Assembly: GCA_963924555.1 (NCBI GenBank)
Contig: OZ004586.1
Coordinates: forward strand, 8,779,634 to 8,843,633
From: Crambe crambe
Taxonomy: Eukaryota; Porifera; Demospongiae; Poecilosclerida; Crambeidae
Length of the DNA: 64,000 nucleotides
Direction of reading: 5' to 3'
Below the pieces are notes generated by a model. It worked only from the letters and a program-made list of their open reading frames with translations. It was not told the DNA's origin and ran no database searches. Shown here one piece after another: positions 42,559 to 53,680 of the stretch. How positions within the stretch are numbered: the stretch's first letter is position 1; every line of letters begins with the position of its first letter. A program made the position numbers and the translations under genes.

Positions 42559-43556
42559 AGCGGTGGTTGCTGAGGGTAACCAGGGGTGCAGTACGGCAAA
42601 GGTGCTGGTGGGGGTACCCGGTGGGGGGTTAGTGGTGGTACATACCCCTGTTGGACGAGGGAGGAGAGGAGACCCATCAGGATTCTTCCCGGATCCATGG
42701 GCGGGGCCATCATTGGTGGTGGGTGTTGACTTCCAGAGGGTGGGGCTTGGGTGGGTGGTAGCTCTTCACGTCTTGGACGGCGTTCTTTCTTCTTGTGGGT
42801 CTCCCTTTCCCTTTCCCTTCTCGTCCGGTTGGTAGTGCTGGAGGAGGCGGCGGAGGTTGAGAGGTCCTGTCCTCTCCTCTTCTTCTGTCTCTGGGGATTT
42901 GGTTCCTCCAGATTGGAGAGTTTCCTTTTCTTTCTTTCGGTTAGTTTCTCTCTCTCCCTCATGACGTTGTCCAGGGTCTTAGTCATCATGACTGTATGCC
43001 TTTCCCTTTGCTCTGGGGAGACTTGGGGGAGTCTGGCATCCATGGCCTCCTGGATCTCCGCCTTCTCACGGGAGAGTCTGAGGTATGTTTGTTCGTAGTG
43101 ATCTACGAGTAGAGAGGTCAGTTCCCTTTGGGTCCGGTTTGTGGTCTCTTTGAATCTTTGTTGTACGTCCGTGTAGTCAGCCAAGAGGGCATTGCATTTC
43201 GTCCCCACCTGTAGGCCTTTGGGGATTCTGTCGTTTTGTAGGCAGTCCGCGAGGAACTGCCTATGGGAGTCGACTTTGGTTAGATTTGTGGCAGTCCTTT
43301 TAAACTTCTGACGGAGGGCTAACAGTGCCTTGTCGTCTGGCAGCTCTGGTTCGGTTGTGGCTGGAGGGTCTGTCTGCATGAGCAGCTCCTGGAGAGCTTC
43401 TTGCGCATCTAGTACAGTGTCGGTTGGTTTGGTGGTGGTGGCGGATCGAGTCTTGGGTCCAGCTCCGTCTAGGGCTAGTGCATCAAGTTTTGTGTTGAGC
43501 GAACCCACGCCTGTGTTCTTCTTTGGGTAGTTCTTTTTGGCTGTTCTTGTTGCCAT
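42477..43556 (-). CDS. PLE ORF1: basic coiled-coil protein (unit 1)
   Basis: The 359-aa product starts at MATRTAKKNYPKKN. The frame is open upstream to 43730 (MKRWCFFFPKK), but that part covers the leader and hammerhead-like motif, so I prefer the internal Met. Residues 25-29 (DALAL) are encoded by the telomere-like decamer CTAGGGCTAG. Residues 135-215 are charged with heptad-like spacing (likely coiled coil). Basic clusters KKRKLS (209-214), RQKKRRG (223-229) and RRERERETHKKKERRPRRE (246-264) look like nuclear localisation or RNA-binding signals. Residues 266-350 are Pro/Gln-rich. No zinc knuckle seen. A second PLE protein of this kind would be expected to bind RNA or the telomere; that is inference. 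Confidence 0.75.
   Translation of the reverse strand: MATRTAKKNYPKKNTGVGSLNTKLDALALDGAGPKTRSATTTKPTDTVLDAQEALQELLMQTDPPATTEPELPDDKALLALRQKFKRTATNLTKVDSHRQFLADCLQNDRIPKGLQVGTKCNALLADYTDVQQRFKETTNRTQRELTSLLVDHYEQTYLRLSREKAEIQEAMDARLPQVSPEQRERHTVMMTKTLDNVMREREKLTERKKRKLSNLEEPNPQRQKKRRGQDLSTSAASSSTTNRTRRERERETHKKKERRPRREELPPTQAPPSGSQHPPPMMAPPMDPGRILMGLLSSLVQQGYVPPLTPHRVPPPAPLPYCTPGYPQQPPLWAQGVQQEQQPPLPPLNTQVFRHTGK
43469..43478 (-). other. Telomere-matching decamer within ORF1 (unit 1)
   Basis: CTAGGGCTAG on the + strand. The RNA carries its complement, which could pair with a telomeric G-strand overhang. Repeated at 49030-49039 and 54591-54600. Both array-proximal truncations, at 37529 and 37908, fall precisely here. 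Confidence 0.7.
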
Positions 43557-43716
43557 TGTTCTTGGTACGTCTGGTGGTAGGAAAGTTCTGGTGAATGAAG
43601 TTCTGCGTCTGATAGATAAAACAAAGCAGAGTGGTCTCTGCCACAGTTCGATAGCCGGTAGTAAATAGAGTAGAGAGATATAGCAGGTAAAAAATCTTTT
43701 TTTTGGAAAAAAGAAA

Positions 43717-43757
43717 CACCAACGTTTCAACTAGTGGATCTAGTCTTCGTCAGGGTG
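43717..43757 (-). ncRNA. Hammerhead-like motif, unit 1 leader
   Basis: Identical to 38156-38196, shifted by 5561 bp. Confidence 0.55.
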
Positions 43758-43785
43758 AAATGAATAAAGCACGTGGCGTGTGTGT

Positions 43786-43875
43786 CTTATATACCTAGCT
43801 ATATGAGTGTTCTGATTGGTCAACGTTTGGTGAGTCTGATTGGTCGGCTATGACGTATTGGCAATGACGTATTGG
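43786..43875 (-). promoter_or_regulatory. PLE promoter, drives unit 1
   Basis: Same CCAAT, CRE-like and TATATAAG set as 38225-38314. It lies about 230 bp upstream of the preferred ORF1 start at 43556. Confidence 0.6.
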
Positions 43876-44375
43876 CATTTTGCTTCGGCTCCGTCTGGTG
43901 GGTGTGGCCTTCACGATCTTTTTCTCGGTCTTGTGTTGGGAGGAGAACTTGCTTCTTTTCTGTCTCTGTTGGGTCTTTTTCTCTGTTGTTGAGGTGGGAT
44001 CCTGCAAGTGGTAGTTAGGGATTGTCAGAGGGTGTCTGTTTGGTAATTCTCCGTGTCGGAGGTGTCTCATTGGGTGTGGTGCTTGGTTCTGGTCTGGTGT
44101 TTGGGGCCAGACCCGAACACAGCCTTGATAGTGTCCAGTGTTTGGGGCTGGACAGTTATCTCGGCTTTGTTTGTAGCAGGGAGACGAATGGGGGTTTTTA
44201 TTGGGCCAGTTGGGTCTGTAGTGTTTAGTCAGTGGGTGTGGTTCTCCATGTCGGAGATGTCTCATTGGGTGTGGTGCTTGGTTCTGGTCTGGTGTTTGGG
44301 GCCAGACCCGAACACAGCCGTGATAGTGTCCAGTGTTTGGGGCTGGACAGTTATCTTGGCTTTGTTTGTAGCAAG

Positions 44376-45511
44376 GGCTAGGTTTGTACGGGAAGAGTTA
44401 GAGTGGGTGTGGTCTTGTGACCACTTCTAGGTGTATAGGGATGGTTTTCTCACAGTGTTATGACAACATCTGGATGTATTTGTGTCGGTTTCTTGGCTCC
44501 AAGGCTAGGTTTGTATGGCCAAAGGGCTTGGCTAGGGCCAGGGGAAGAACTAGAGGGGGTGTGGTCTTGTGACCGCTTCTAGGTGTGCAGGGGTGGTTTT
44601 CTCACAGTGTTGTGACAACATCTAGGTGTATGTGATGTACTTGTGTTGATTTCTTGACTTTAAGGCTGGGTTTGTATAGCCAAAGGGCTTAGCTAGGGCC
44701 AGGGGAAGAGCTAGAGAGGGTGTGGTCTTGTGACGACCTCTAGGTGTACAGGGGTCGTTTTCTGACAGTGTTGTGACAACATCTAGGTGTATGGGATGTA
44801 CTCGTGTGGATTTCTTGACTCCGAGGCTAGGTTTGTATGGTCAAAGGGCTTAGCTAGGGCCAGGGGAAGAGCTAGAGAGGGTGTGTTCTTGTGACACCTC
44901 TAGGCGTACAGGGGTCATTTTCTCACAGTGTTGTGACTACATCTAGGTGTATGGGATGTACTTGTGTTGGTTTCTTGACTTCAAGGCTAGGTTTGTATGG
45001 TCAAAGGGCTTAGCTAGGGCCAGGGGAAGAGCTAGAGAGGGTGTGGTCTTGTGACAACCTCTAGGTGTACAGGGGTCGTTTTCTCACGGTGTTGTGACAA
45101 CATCTAGGTGTATGAGATGTGCTTGTGTTGATTTCTTGACTCCAAGGCTAGGTTTGTATGGCCAAAGGGCTTAGCTAGGGCCTGGGGAAGAGCTAGAGGG
45201 GGTGTGGTCTTGTGGCCACTTTTAGGTGTACAGGGGTCGTTTTCTCATGGTGTTGTAACAACATCTAGGTGTATGGGATGTACTTGTGTTGATTTCTTGG
45301 CTCCAAGGCTAGGTTTGTATGGCCAAAGGGCTTAGCTAGGGCCAGGGGGAGAGCTAGAGAGGGTGTGGTCTTGTGACAACCTCTAAGTGTACATGAGGCG
45401 TTTTTTCACAGTGTTATGACAACATCTAGGTATATGGGATGTACTTGTGTTGATTTCTTGACTCTGAGGTTAGGTTTGTACGGCCAAAGGGCTTAGCTAA
45501 GGCTAGGGTAA
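44376..45511. repeat. ~161-bp tandem repeats, unit 2
   Basis: Same as 38815-39950 with no difference seen; follows the ORF2 stop of unit 2. Confidence 0.85.
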
Positions 45512-45611
45512 GTGGGTGTGGTCTTGTGACCAATTCTAGGGTACGGGGAGGGGTTGGGGAGGGTGTGGTCTTTTGACCAGATTGTTTGCTTATCTTAGAG
45601 TTGATTGGGTG

Positions 45612-48119
45612 TCAATCGAATCTGCTGTTGAGGCCTTTAGGGTAGACTGTGTCCAGTTGGCTTATCCAGTGGCTCTCTCTTTGTTTGAGGGATTCTGTTT
45701 TCGTCTTTTCCAGGACTGTGATTCTTATGTCCCTTGTAAAGTCGTGGAGTGGGTCTGTAAAGTGCTTATACAAGGGGAGGTTAGTTTTAGTTGTACTGGC
45801 CGCTCTGTGGCCAGCTACTCTGGTTCCTATTGTTCTCTGGGTCTGTCCCACATATTGGTTTCTTTTGGGGCATCTGGTGCATTCCAGTAAGTAGACTACG
45901 TTCGATGTCTGACAGTTGGTGTGTTTGGGGGTAGGGAAGGTCTTGTTGTTTTGGTTGGAAGTAACCCTGGGTTTCCTAGACATTACTCTACAGCACTTGC
46001 AACCTGGTGTTGCACATGCTGCCGAGTTGCCATGAAAGTTTGGGGTCACAGGGATCTTTATTTCCTGTGTGGACTTGGGGGGGTCCGGGAATTGTTTCAG
46101 TTTTGCCCTTACTAGTTTGTTGGCTAGGTTTTTTGGCCTCTTGAGGCTGAGGCAGGGAACAGGGACATGGTTCTTCTCCTGCTCATTTGGTTTCAGGTTT
46201 TCCTTTAACTGTTTCACATTAAGGTCTGGGGTGTATTCTGCGACCAGAAATGTGTCATATTTTGTTTGGGTGTTTCCCTTGTCTTTTTCTTGTAGGGTGA
46301 GGGGTCGTGATTCAAAGGGGACCGACTCTTGTACGTTCTTGATTAGGGATTGTGGGTATCCTCTGTCTCTGAATATTTGGTACATTTTGTCTTGTATTTT
46401 GTTGTACTCTGTTCTGCAAGAGCAGGCTCTGAGGAGTCTGGTCAATTCCCCTTTGACCACGCCCCTAAATATGTTTCTGGGATGGGCGGAGGAGTATTCC
46501 AAGTATTGGAATTTATTTGTCTTTTTAAAGAAGGGTTTGACGTCCAGTGTGCGTGTGTTATCAAACCTCTCTCCCTTGTAGATTGTGATGTCGAGGAAGT
46601 CCACACTGCTTTCAGAGCATTCGAACGTGAACTTGATCGTGGGGTGTTTTCCGTTTAGATACTTGACAAAGTCTTTCAGTGATTCCGGGGAGTCTGGCCA
46701 GATGCACAGGACGTCATCTATGTATCTCTTCCATAGGATGGGTGTGGTCGGATGGTCTCGGAGGAGTTTTTCTTCGAGCGAGGCCATGAAGATGTTGGCA
46801 TATGCTGGGGCCATCTTAGTTCCCATTGCCGTACCCTGTACTTGGTGGAACATTTTGTCCGCAAATTGGAAATAGTTTCTGGTTAGGACTATGTTTAGGA
46901 GGTCTGACATTGTACCCGGGGGTATTGGTACTTCTTCGGCTTTGGGATTATTTGTGTAGATTCTGTCTTTGATTGCCTGTATGCCCTCCTTGTGTGGGAT
47001 GTTGAGGTACAGTGCTTTGACATCTATGGTTGCTAGGGTGCAGTTTCGTGGGAGTTTGAGTTTCTCTAGGATGTTAATTAGGTGACCAGTGTTTTTAATG
47101 TGTGATTCTATCTGGGGGACAAATGGTTGTATGTGGAGGTCCACTAGTTGGGAAATCTTTTCTGTGGGGCCTCCACATCCACTAACTATTGGTCTCACCG
47201 CTATGGGGTTCTTGTGGATCTTTTTGAGGAAGTAGAGTTGTTGTGTGCGTGGTGTTTCTCCTTTCTCGAATGTCAGGTATTTTCTGGTAGTCTCATCTAT
47301 GATTCCCCTTTTGTGCATGACGCTGACGTATGTGTTGATGGCTTCCGTCAGATGTAGTGTGGGATCACTGTCAATTTGTTGGTAGATTGTGTTGTCAGAG
47401 AGGTGGTCTAGGCCATCCCTGACATATCCATCTGTGTCTTCAACCACGATGCCGGAGCCTTTGTCTGCACTCTTTATGACCAGGGTTTGGTCTGTGGCCA
47501 GTTTGTGGAGGGTGTGGCGTTCCTCTGCTGTCATGTTTGAGTTGAACCTCTTGGGGGTGAGGTCTTCAATGGATCCTTCCACGCGTTGCAGGTAGTCTTC
47601 TATCTCTTTGGAGGCTCTGGGTGGGTTCCAGGTGCTCTTTCTCCTGAATGGGTGTGGTTTGGGTGTGGCTTGGTCTCTGAACCTGTATGCAAGTCTGTTT
47701 GACCTCTTAAAGAGTGCAAAGGCATCTAGTAGGTTGGGGGTGTGCATCTTGTTACTGGGGACAAATGTCAGGCCTTTGGATAAGACCTTAGTTTCTGTTT
47801 CTGTGAGTTTTCTGGAGGAGAGGTTAGTGACGTATTCCTGTGAGGCTATCACGTCATCTGCCCTCTTCCTGAGTGATCTATTGTATCTACTCTTATGGTT
47901 CTCAGGTATGTAGGTTGGAACAATTTTATTGATTCTGAGTTTATATAGTTTTGGTCTTTGGTGACGTGTATAATTATCTGTGTAGTTACCTATGTAATTA
48001 TCTAGTTGTACAGTTGTTTTACTGGCCGTACTCCTGGTTACTTGCCAGTATGCCGGAAAACCTGCGTGTTCAGAGGAGGCAGCGGGGGTTGCTGCTCCTG
48101 CTGAACTCCCTGGGCCCAC
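45612..48119 (-). CDS. PLE ORF2: RT plus GIY-YIG endonuclease (unit 2)
   Basis: 835 aa with the same amino-acid sequence as the unit 1 copy; YIDD, the Cys/His cluster and the GIY-YIG residues are intact. The overlap with ORF1 is at 48038-48119. Confidence 0.93.
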   Translation of the reverse strand: MGPGSSAGAATPAASSEHAGFPAYWQVTRSTASKTTVQLDNYIGNYTDNYTRHQRPKLYKLRINKIVPTYIPENHKSRYNRSLRKRADDVIASQEYVTNLSSRKLTETETKVLSKGLTFVPSNKMHTPNLLDAFALFKRSNRLAYRFRDQATPKPHPFRRKSTWNPPRASKEIEDYLQRVEGSIEDLTPKRFNSNMTAEERHTLHKLATDQTLVIKSADKGSGIVVEDTDGYVRDGLDHLSDNTIYQQIDSDPTLHLTEAINTYVSVMHKRGIIDETTRKYLTFEKGETPRTQQLYFLKKIHKNPIAVRPIVSGCGGPTEKISQLVDLHIQPFVPQIESHIKNTGHLINILEKLKLPRNCTLATIDVKALYLNIPHKEGIQAIKDRIYTNNPKAEEVPIPPGTMSDLLNIVLTRNYFQFADKMFHQVQGTAMGTKMAPAYANIFMASLEEKLLRDHPTTPILWKRYIDDVLCIWPDSPESLKDFVKYLNGKHPTIKFTFECSESSVDFLDITIYKGERFDNTRTLDVKPFFKKTNKFQYLEYSSAHPRNIFRGVVKGELTRLLRACSCRTEYNKIQDKMYQIFRDRGYPQSLIKNVQESVPFESRPLTLQEKDKGNTQTKYDTFLVAEYTPDLNVKQLKENLKPNEQEKNHVPVPCLSLKRPKNLANKLVRAKLKQFPDPPKSTQEIKIPVTPNFHGNSAACATPGCKCCRVMSRKPRVTSNQNNKTFPTPKHTNCQTSNVVYLLECTRCPKRNQYVGQTQRTIGTRVAGHRAASTTKTNLPLYKHFTDPLHDFTRDIRITVLEKTKTESLKQRESHWISQLDTVYPKGLNSRFD

Positions 48120-49117
48120 AGCGGTGGTTGCTGAGGGTAACCAGGGGTGCAGTACGGCAAAGGTGCTGGTGGGGGTACCCGGTGGGGGGTTAGTGGTGGT
48201 ACATACCCCTGTTGGACGAGGGAGGAGAGGAGACCCATCAGGATTCTTCCCGGATCCATGGGCGGGGCCATCATTGGTGGTGGGTGTTGACTTCCAGAGG
48301 GTGGGGCTTGGGTGGGTGGTAGCTCTTCACGTCTTGGACGGCGTTCTTTCTTCTTGTGGGTCTCCCTTTCCCTTTCCCTTCTCGTCCGGTTGGTAGTGCT
48401 GGAGGAGGCGGCGGAGGTTGAGAGGTCCTGTCCTCTCCTCTTCTTCTGTCTCTGGGGATTTGGTTCCTCCAGATTGGAGAGTTTCCTTTTCTTTCTTTCG
48501 GTTAGTTTCTCTCTCTCCCTCATGACGTTGTCCAGGGTCTTAGTCATCATGACTGTATGCCTTTCCCTTTGCTCTGGGGAGACTTGGGGGAGTCTGGCAT
48601 CCATGGCCTCCTGGATCTCCGCCTTCTCACGGGAGAGTCTGAGGTATGTTTGTTCGTAGTGATCTACGAGTAGAGAGGTCAGTTCCCTTTGGGTCCGGTT
48701 TGTGGTCTCTTTGAATCTTTGTTGTACGTCCGTGTAGTCAGCCAAGAGGGCATTGCATTTCGTCCCCACCTGTAGGCCTTTGGGGATTCTGTCGTTTTGT
48801 AGGCAGTCCGCGAGGAACTGCCTATGGGAGTCGACTTTGGTTAGATTTGTGGCAGTCCTTTTAAACTTCTGACGGAGGGCTAACAGTGCCTTGTCGTCTG
48901 GCAGCTCTGGTTCGGTTGTGGCTGGAGGGTCTGTCTGCATGAGCAGCTCCTGGAGAGCTTCTTGCGCATCTAGTACAGTGTCGGTTGGTTTGGTGGTGGT
49001 GGCGGATCGAGTCTTGGGTCCAGCTCCGTCTAGGGCTAGTGCATCAAGTTTTGTGTTGAGCGAACCCACGCCTGTGTTCTTCTTTGGGTAGTTCTTTTTG
49101 GCTGTTCTTGTTGCCAT
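48038..49117 (-). CDS. PLE ORF1 (unit 2)
   Basis: 359 aa from the internal Met, identical to the unit 1 product. The frame is open upstream to 49291 through the leader. Confidence 0.75.
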   Translation of the reverse strand: MATRTAKKNYPKKNTGVGSLNTKLDALALDGAGPKTRSATTTKPTDTVLDAQEALQELLMQTDPPATTEPELPDDKALLALRQKFKRTATNLTKVDSHRQFLADCLQNDRIPKGLQVGTKCNALLADYTDVQQRFKETTNRTQRELTSLLVDHYEQTYLRLSREKAEIQEAMDARLPQVSPEQRERHTVMMTKTLDNVMREREKLTERKKRKLSNLEEPNPQRQKKRRGQDLSTSAASSSTTNRTRRERERETHKKKERRPRREELPPTQAPPSGSQHPPPMMAPPMDPGRILMGLLSSLVQQGYVPPLTPHRVPPPAPLPYCTPGYPQQPPLWAQGVQQEQQPPLPPLNTQVFRHTGK

Positions 49118-49277
49118 TGTTCTTGGTACGTCTGGTGGTAGGAAAGTTCTGGTGAATGAAGTTCTGCGTCTGATAGATAAAACAAAGCAGAGTGGTCTCT
49201 GCCACAGTTCGATAGCCGGTAGTAAATAGAGTAGAGAGATATAGCAGGTAAAAAATCTTTTTTTTGGAAAAAAGAAA

Positions 49278-49318
49278 CACCAACGTTTCAACTAGTGGAT
49301 CTAGTCTTCGTCAGGGTG
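49278..49318 (-). ncRNA. Hammerhead-like motif, unit 2 leader
   Basis: Identical to 38156-38196. Confidence 0.55.
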
Positions 49319-49346
49319 AAATGAATAAAGCACGTGGCGTGTGTGT

Positions 49347-49436
49347 CTTATATACCTAGCTATATGAGTGTTCTGATTGGTCAACGTTTGGTGAGTCTGA
49401 TTGGTCGGCTATGACGTATTGGCAATGACGTATTGG
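49347..49436 (-). promoter_or_regulatory. PLE promoter, drives unit 2
   Basis: Same CCAAT, CRE-like and TATA arrangement as the other units. Confidence 0.6.
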
Positions 49437-49936
49437 CATTTTGCTTCGGCTCCGTCTGGTGGGTGTGGCCTTCACGATCTTTTTCTCGGTCTTGTGTTGG
49501 GAGGAGAACTTGCTTCTTTTCTGTCTCTGTTGGGTCTTTTTCTCTGTTGTTGAGGTGGGATCCTGCAAGTGGTAGTTAGGGATTGTCAGAGGGTGTCTGT
49601 TTGGTAATTCTCCGTGTCGGAGGTGTCTCATTGGGTGTGGTGCTTGGTTCTGGTCTGGTGTTTGGGGCCAGACCCGAACACAGCCTTGATAGTGTCCAGT
49701 GTTTGGGGCTGGACAGTTATCTCGGCTTTGTTTGTAGCAGGGAGACGAATGGGGGTTTTTATTGGGCCAGTTGGGTCTGTAGTGTTTAGTCAGTGGGTGT
49801 GGTTCTCCATGTCGGAGATGTCTCATTGGGTGTGGTGCTTGGTTCTGGTCTGGTGTTTGGGGCCAGACCCGAACACAGCCGTGATAGTGTCCAGTGTTTG
49901 GGGCTGGACAGTTATCTTGGCTTTGTTTGTAGCAAG

Positions 49937-51072
49937 GGCTAGGTTTGTACGGGAAGAGTTAGAGTGGGTGTGGTCTTGTGACCACTTCTAGGTGTATAGG
50001 GATGGTTTTCTCACAGTGTTATGACAACATCTGGATGTATTTGTGTCGGTTTCTTGGCTCCAAGGCTAGGTTTGTATGGCCAAAGGGCTTGGCTAGGGCC
50101 AGGGGAAGAACTAGAGGGGGTGTGGTCTTGTGACCGCTTCTAGGTGTGCAGGGGTGGTTTTCTCACAGTGTTGTGACAACATCTAGGTGTATGTGATGTA
50201 CTTGTGTTGATTTCTTGACTTTAAGGCTGGGTTTGTATAGCCAAAGGGCTTAGCTAGGGCCAGGGGAAGAGCTAGAGAGGGTGTGGTCTTGTGACGACCT
50301 CTAGGTGTACAGGGGTCGTTTTCTGACAGTGTTGTGACAACATCTAGGTGTATGGGATGTACTCGTGTGGATTTCTTGACTCCGAGGCTAGGTTTGTATG
50401 GTCAAAGGGCTTAGCTAGGGCCAGGGGAAGAGCTAGAGAGGGTGTGTTCTTGTGACACCTCTAGGCGTACAGGGGTCATTTTCTCACAGTGTTGTGACTA
50501 CATCTAGGTGTATGGGATGTACTTGTGTTGGTTTCTTGACTTCAAGGCTAGGTTTGTATGGTCAAAGGGCTTAGCTAGGGCCAGGGGAAGAGCTAGAGAG
50601 GGTGTGGTCTTGTGACAACCTCTAGGTGTACAGGGGTCGTTTTCTCACGGTGTTGTGACAACATCTAGGTGTATGAGATGTGCTTGTGTTGATTTCTTGA
50701 CTCCAAGGCTAGGTTTGTATGGCCAAAGGGCTTAGCTAGGGCCTGGGGAAGAGCTAGAGGGGGTGTGGTCTTGTGGCCACTTTTAGGTGTACAGGGGTCG
50801 TTTTCTCATGGTGTTGTAACAACATCTAGGTGTATGGGATGTACTTGTGTTGATTTCTTGGCTCCAAGGCTAGGTTTGTATGGCCAAAGGGCTTAGCTAG
50901 GGCCAGGGGGAGAGCTAGAGAGGGTGTGGTCTTGTGACAACCTCTAAGTGTACATGAGGCGTTTTTTCACAGTGTTATGACAACATCTAGGTATATGGGA
51001 TGTACTTGTGTTGATTTCTTGACTCTGAGGTTAGGTTTGTACGGCCAAAGGGCTTAGCTAAGGCTAGGGTAA
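49937..51072. repeat. ~161-bp tandem repeats, unit 3
   Basis: Same copy number and variants as units 1 and 2. Confidence 0.85.
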
Positions 51073-51172
51073 GTGGGTGTGGTCTTGTGACCAATTCTAG
51101 GGTACGGGGAGGGGTTGGGGAGGGTGTGGTCTTTTGACCAGATTGTTTGCTTATCTTAGAGTTGATTGGGTG

Positions 51173-53680
51173 TCAATCGAATCTGCTGTTGAGGCCTTTA
51201 GGGTAGACTGTGTCCAGTTGGCTTATCCAGTGGCTCTCTCTTTGTTTGAGGGATTCTGTTTTCGTCTTTTCCAGGACTGTGATTCTTATGTCCCTTGTAA
51301 AGTCGTGGAGTGGGTCTGTAAAGTGCTTATACAAGGGGAGGTTAGTTTTAGTTGTACTGGCCGCTCTGTGGCCAGCTACTCTGGTTCCTATTGTTCTCTG
51401 GGTCTGTCCCACATATTGGTTTCTTTTGGGGCATCTGGTGCATTCCAGTAAGTAGACTACGTTCGATGTCTGACAGTTGGTGTGTTTGGGGGTAGGGAAG
51501 GTCTTGTTGTTTTGGTTGGAAGTAACCCTGGGTTTCCTAGACATTACTCTACAGCACTTGCAACCTGGTGTTGCACATGCTGCCGAGTTGCCATGAAAGT
51601 TTGGGGTCACAGGGATCTTTATTTCCTGTGTGGACTTGGGGGGGTCCGGGAATTGTTTCAGTTTTGCCCTTACTAGTTTGTTGGCTAGGTTTTTTGGCCT
51701 CTTGAGGCTGAGGCAGGGAACAGGGACATGGTTCTTCTCCTGCTCATTTGGTTTCAGGTTTTCCTTTAACTGTTTCACATTAAGGTCTGGGGTGTATTCT
51801 GCGACCAGAAATGTGTCATATTTTGTTTGGGTGTTTCCCTTGTCTTTTTCTTGTAGGGTGAGGGGTCGTGATTCAAAGGGGACCGACTCTTGTACGTTCT
51901 TGATTAGGGATTGTGGGTATCCTCTGTCTCTGAATATTTGGTACATTTTGTCTTGTATTTTGTTGTACTCTGTTCTGCAAGAGCAGGCTCTGAGGAGTCT
52001 GGTCAATTCCCCTTTGACCACGCCCCTAAATATGTTTCTGGGATGGGCGGAGGAGTATTCCAAGTATTGGAATTTATTTGTCTTTTTAAAGAAGGGTTTG
52101 ACGTCCAGTGTGCGTGTGTTATCAAACCTCTCTCCCTTGTAGATTGTGATGTCGAGGAAGTCCACACTGCTTTCAGAGCATTCGAACGTGAACTTGATCG
52201 TGGGGTGTTTTCCGTTTAGATACTTGACAAAGTCTTTCAGTGATTCCGGGGAGTCTGGCCAGATGCACAGGACGTCATCTATGTATCTCTTCCATAGGAT
52301 GGGTGTGGTCGGATGGTCTCGGAGGAGTTTTTCTTCGAGCGAGGCCATGAAGATGTTGGCATATGCTGGGGCCATCTTAGTTCCCATTGCCGTACCCTGT
52401 ACTTGGTGGAACATTTTGTCCGCAAATTGGAAATAGTTTCTGGTTAGGACTATGTTTAGGAGGTCTGACATTGTACCCGGGGGTATTGGTACTTCTTCGG
52501 CTTTGGGATTATTTGTGTAGATTCTGTCTTTGATTGCCTGTATGCCCTCCTTGTGTGGGATGTTGAGGTACAGTGCTTTGACATCTATGGTTGCTAGGGT
52601 GCAGTTTCGTGGGAGTTTGAGTTTCTCTAGGATGTTAATTAGGTGACCAGTGTTTTTAATGTGTGATTCTATCTGGGGGACAAATGGTTGTATGTGGAGG
52701 TCCACTAGTTGGGAAATCTTTTCTGTGGGGCCTCCACATCCACTAACTATTGGTCTCACCGCTATGGGGTTCTTGTGGATCTTTTTGAGGAAGTAGAGTT
52801 GTTGTGTGCGTGGTGTTTCTCCTTTCTCGAATGTCAGGTATTTTCTGGTAGTCTCATCTATGATTCCCCTTTTGTGCATGACGCTGACGTATGTGTTGAT
52901 GGCTTCCGTCAGATGTAGTGTGGGATCACTGTCAATTTGTTGGTAGATTGTGTTGTCAGAGAGGTGGTCTAGGCCATCCCTGACATATCCATCTGTGTCT
53001 TCAACCACGATGCCGGAGCCTTTGTCTGCACTCTTTATGACCAGGGTTTGGTCTGTGGCCAGTTTGTGGAGGGTGTGGCGTTCCTCTGCTGTCATGTTTG
53101 AGTTGAACCTCTTGGGGGTGAGGTCTTCAATGGATCCTTCCACGCGTTGCAGGTAGTCTTCTATCTCTTTGGAGGCTCTGGGTGGGTTCCAGGTGCTCTT
53201 TCTCCTGAATGGGTGTGGTTTGGGTGTGGCTTGGTCTCTGAACCTGTATGCAAGTCTGTTTGACCTCTTAAAGAGTGCAAAGGCATCTAGTAGGTTGGGG
53301 GTGTGCATCTTGTTACTGGGGACAAATGTCAGGCCTTTGGATAAGACCTTAGTTTCTGTTTCTGTGAGTTTTCTGGAGGAGAGGTTAGTGACGTATTCCT
53401 GTGAGGCTATCACGTCATCTGCCCTCTTCCTGAGTGATCTATTGTATCTACTCTTATGGTTCTCAGGTATGTAGGTTGGAACAATTTTATTGATTCTGAG
53501 TTTATATAGTTTTGGTCTTTGGTGACGTGTATAATTATCTGTGTAGTTACCTATGTAATTATCTAGTTGTACAGTTGTTTTACTGGCCGTACTCCTGGTT
53601 ACTTGCCAGTATGCCGGAAAACCTGCGTGTTCAGAGGAGGCAGCGGGGGTTGCTGCTCCTGCTGAACTCCCTGGGCCCAC
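51173..53680 (-). CDS. PLE ORF2: RT plus GIY-YIG endonuclease (unit 3)
   Basis: 835 aa, identical in translation to units 1 and 2 and intact. This is the full copy closest to the telomere. Confidence 0.93.
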   Translation of the reverse strand: MGPGSSAGAATPAASSEHAGFPAYWQVTRSTASKTTVQLDNYIGNYTDNYTRHQRPKLYKLRINKIVPTYIPENHKSRYNRSLRKRADDVIASQEYVTNLSSRKLTETETKVLSKGLTFVPSNKMHTPNLLDAFALFKRSNRLAYRFRDQATPKPHPFRRKSTWNPPRASKEIEDYLQRVEGSIEDLTPKRFNSNMTAEERHTLHKLATDQTLVIKSADKGSGIVVEDTDGYVRDGLDHLSDNTIYQQIDSDPTLHLTEAINTYVSVMHKRGIIDETTRKYLTFEKGETPRTQQLYFLKKIHKNPIAVRPIVSGCGGPTEKISQLVDLHIQPFVPQIESHIKNTGHLINILEKLKLPRNCTLATIDVKALYLNIPHKEGIQAIKDRIYTNNPKAEEVPIPPGTMSDLLNIVLTRNYFQFADKMFHQVQGTAMGTKMAPAYANIFMASLEEKLLRDHPTTPILWKRYIDDVLCIWPDSPESLKDFVKYLNGKHPTIKFTFECSESSVDFLDITIYKGERFDNTRTLDVKPFFKKTNKFQYLEYSSAHPRNIFRGVVKGELTRLLRACSCRTEYNKIQDKMYQIFRDRGYPQSLIKNVQESVPFESRPLTLQEKDKGNTQTKYDTFLVAEYTPDLNVKQLKENLKPNEQEKNHVPVPCLSLKRPKNLANKLVRAKLKQFPDPPKSTQEIKIPVTPNFHGNSAACATPGCKCCRVMSRKPRVTSNQNNKTFPTPKHTNCQTSNVVYLLECTRCPKRNQYVGQTQRTIGTRVAGHRAASTTKTNLPLYKHFTDPLHDFTRDIRITVLEKTKTESLKQRESHWISQLDTVYPKGLNSRFD

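Noticed and set aside
40012-42632. Several open frames on the + strand opposite ORF2 (up to 170 aa), repeated in units 2 and 3
   Set aside because: They are antisense shadows of ORF2 with no family features; the - strand has full RT and GIY-YIG motifs.
42563-43530. Plus-strand open frames (66-115 aa) opposite ORF1
   Set aside because: Low-complexity shadows of the Arg/Pro-rich ORF1.
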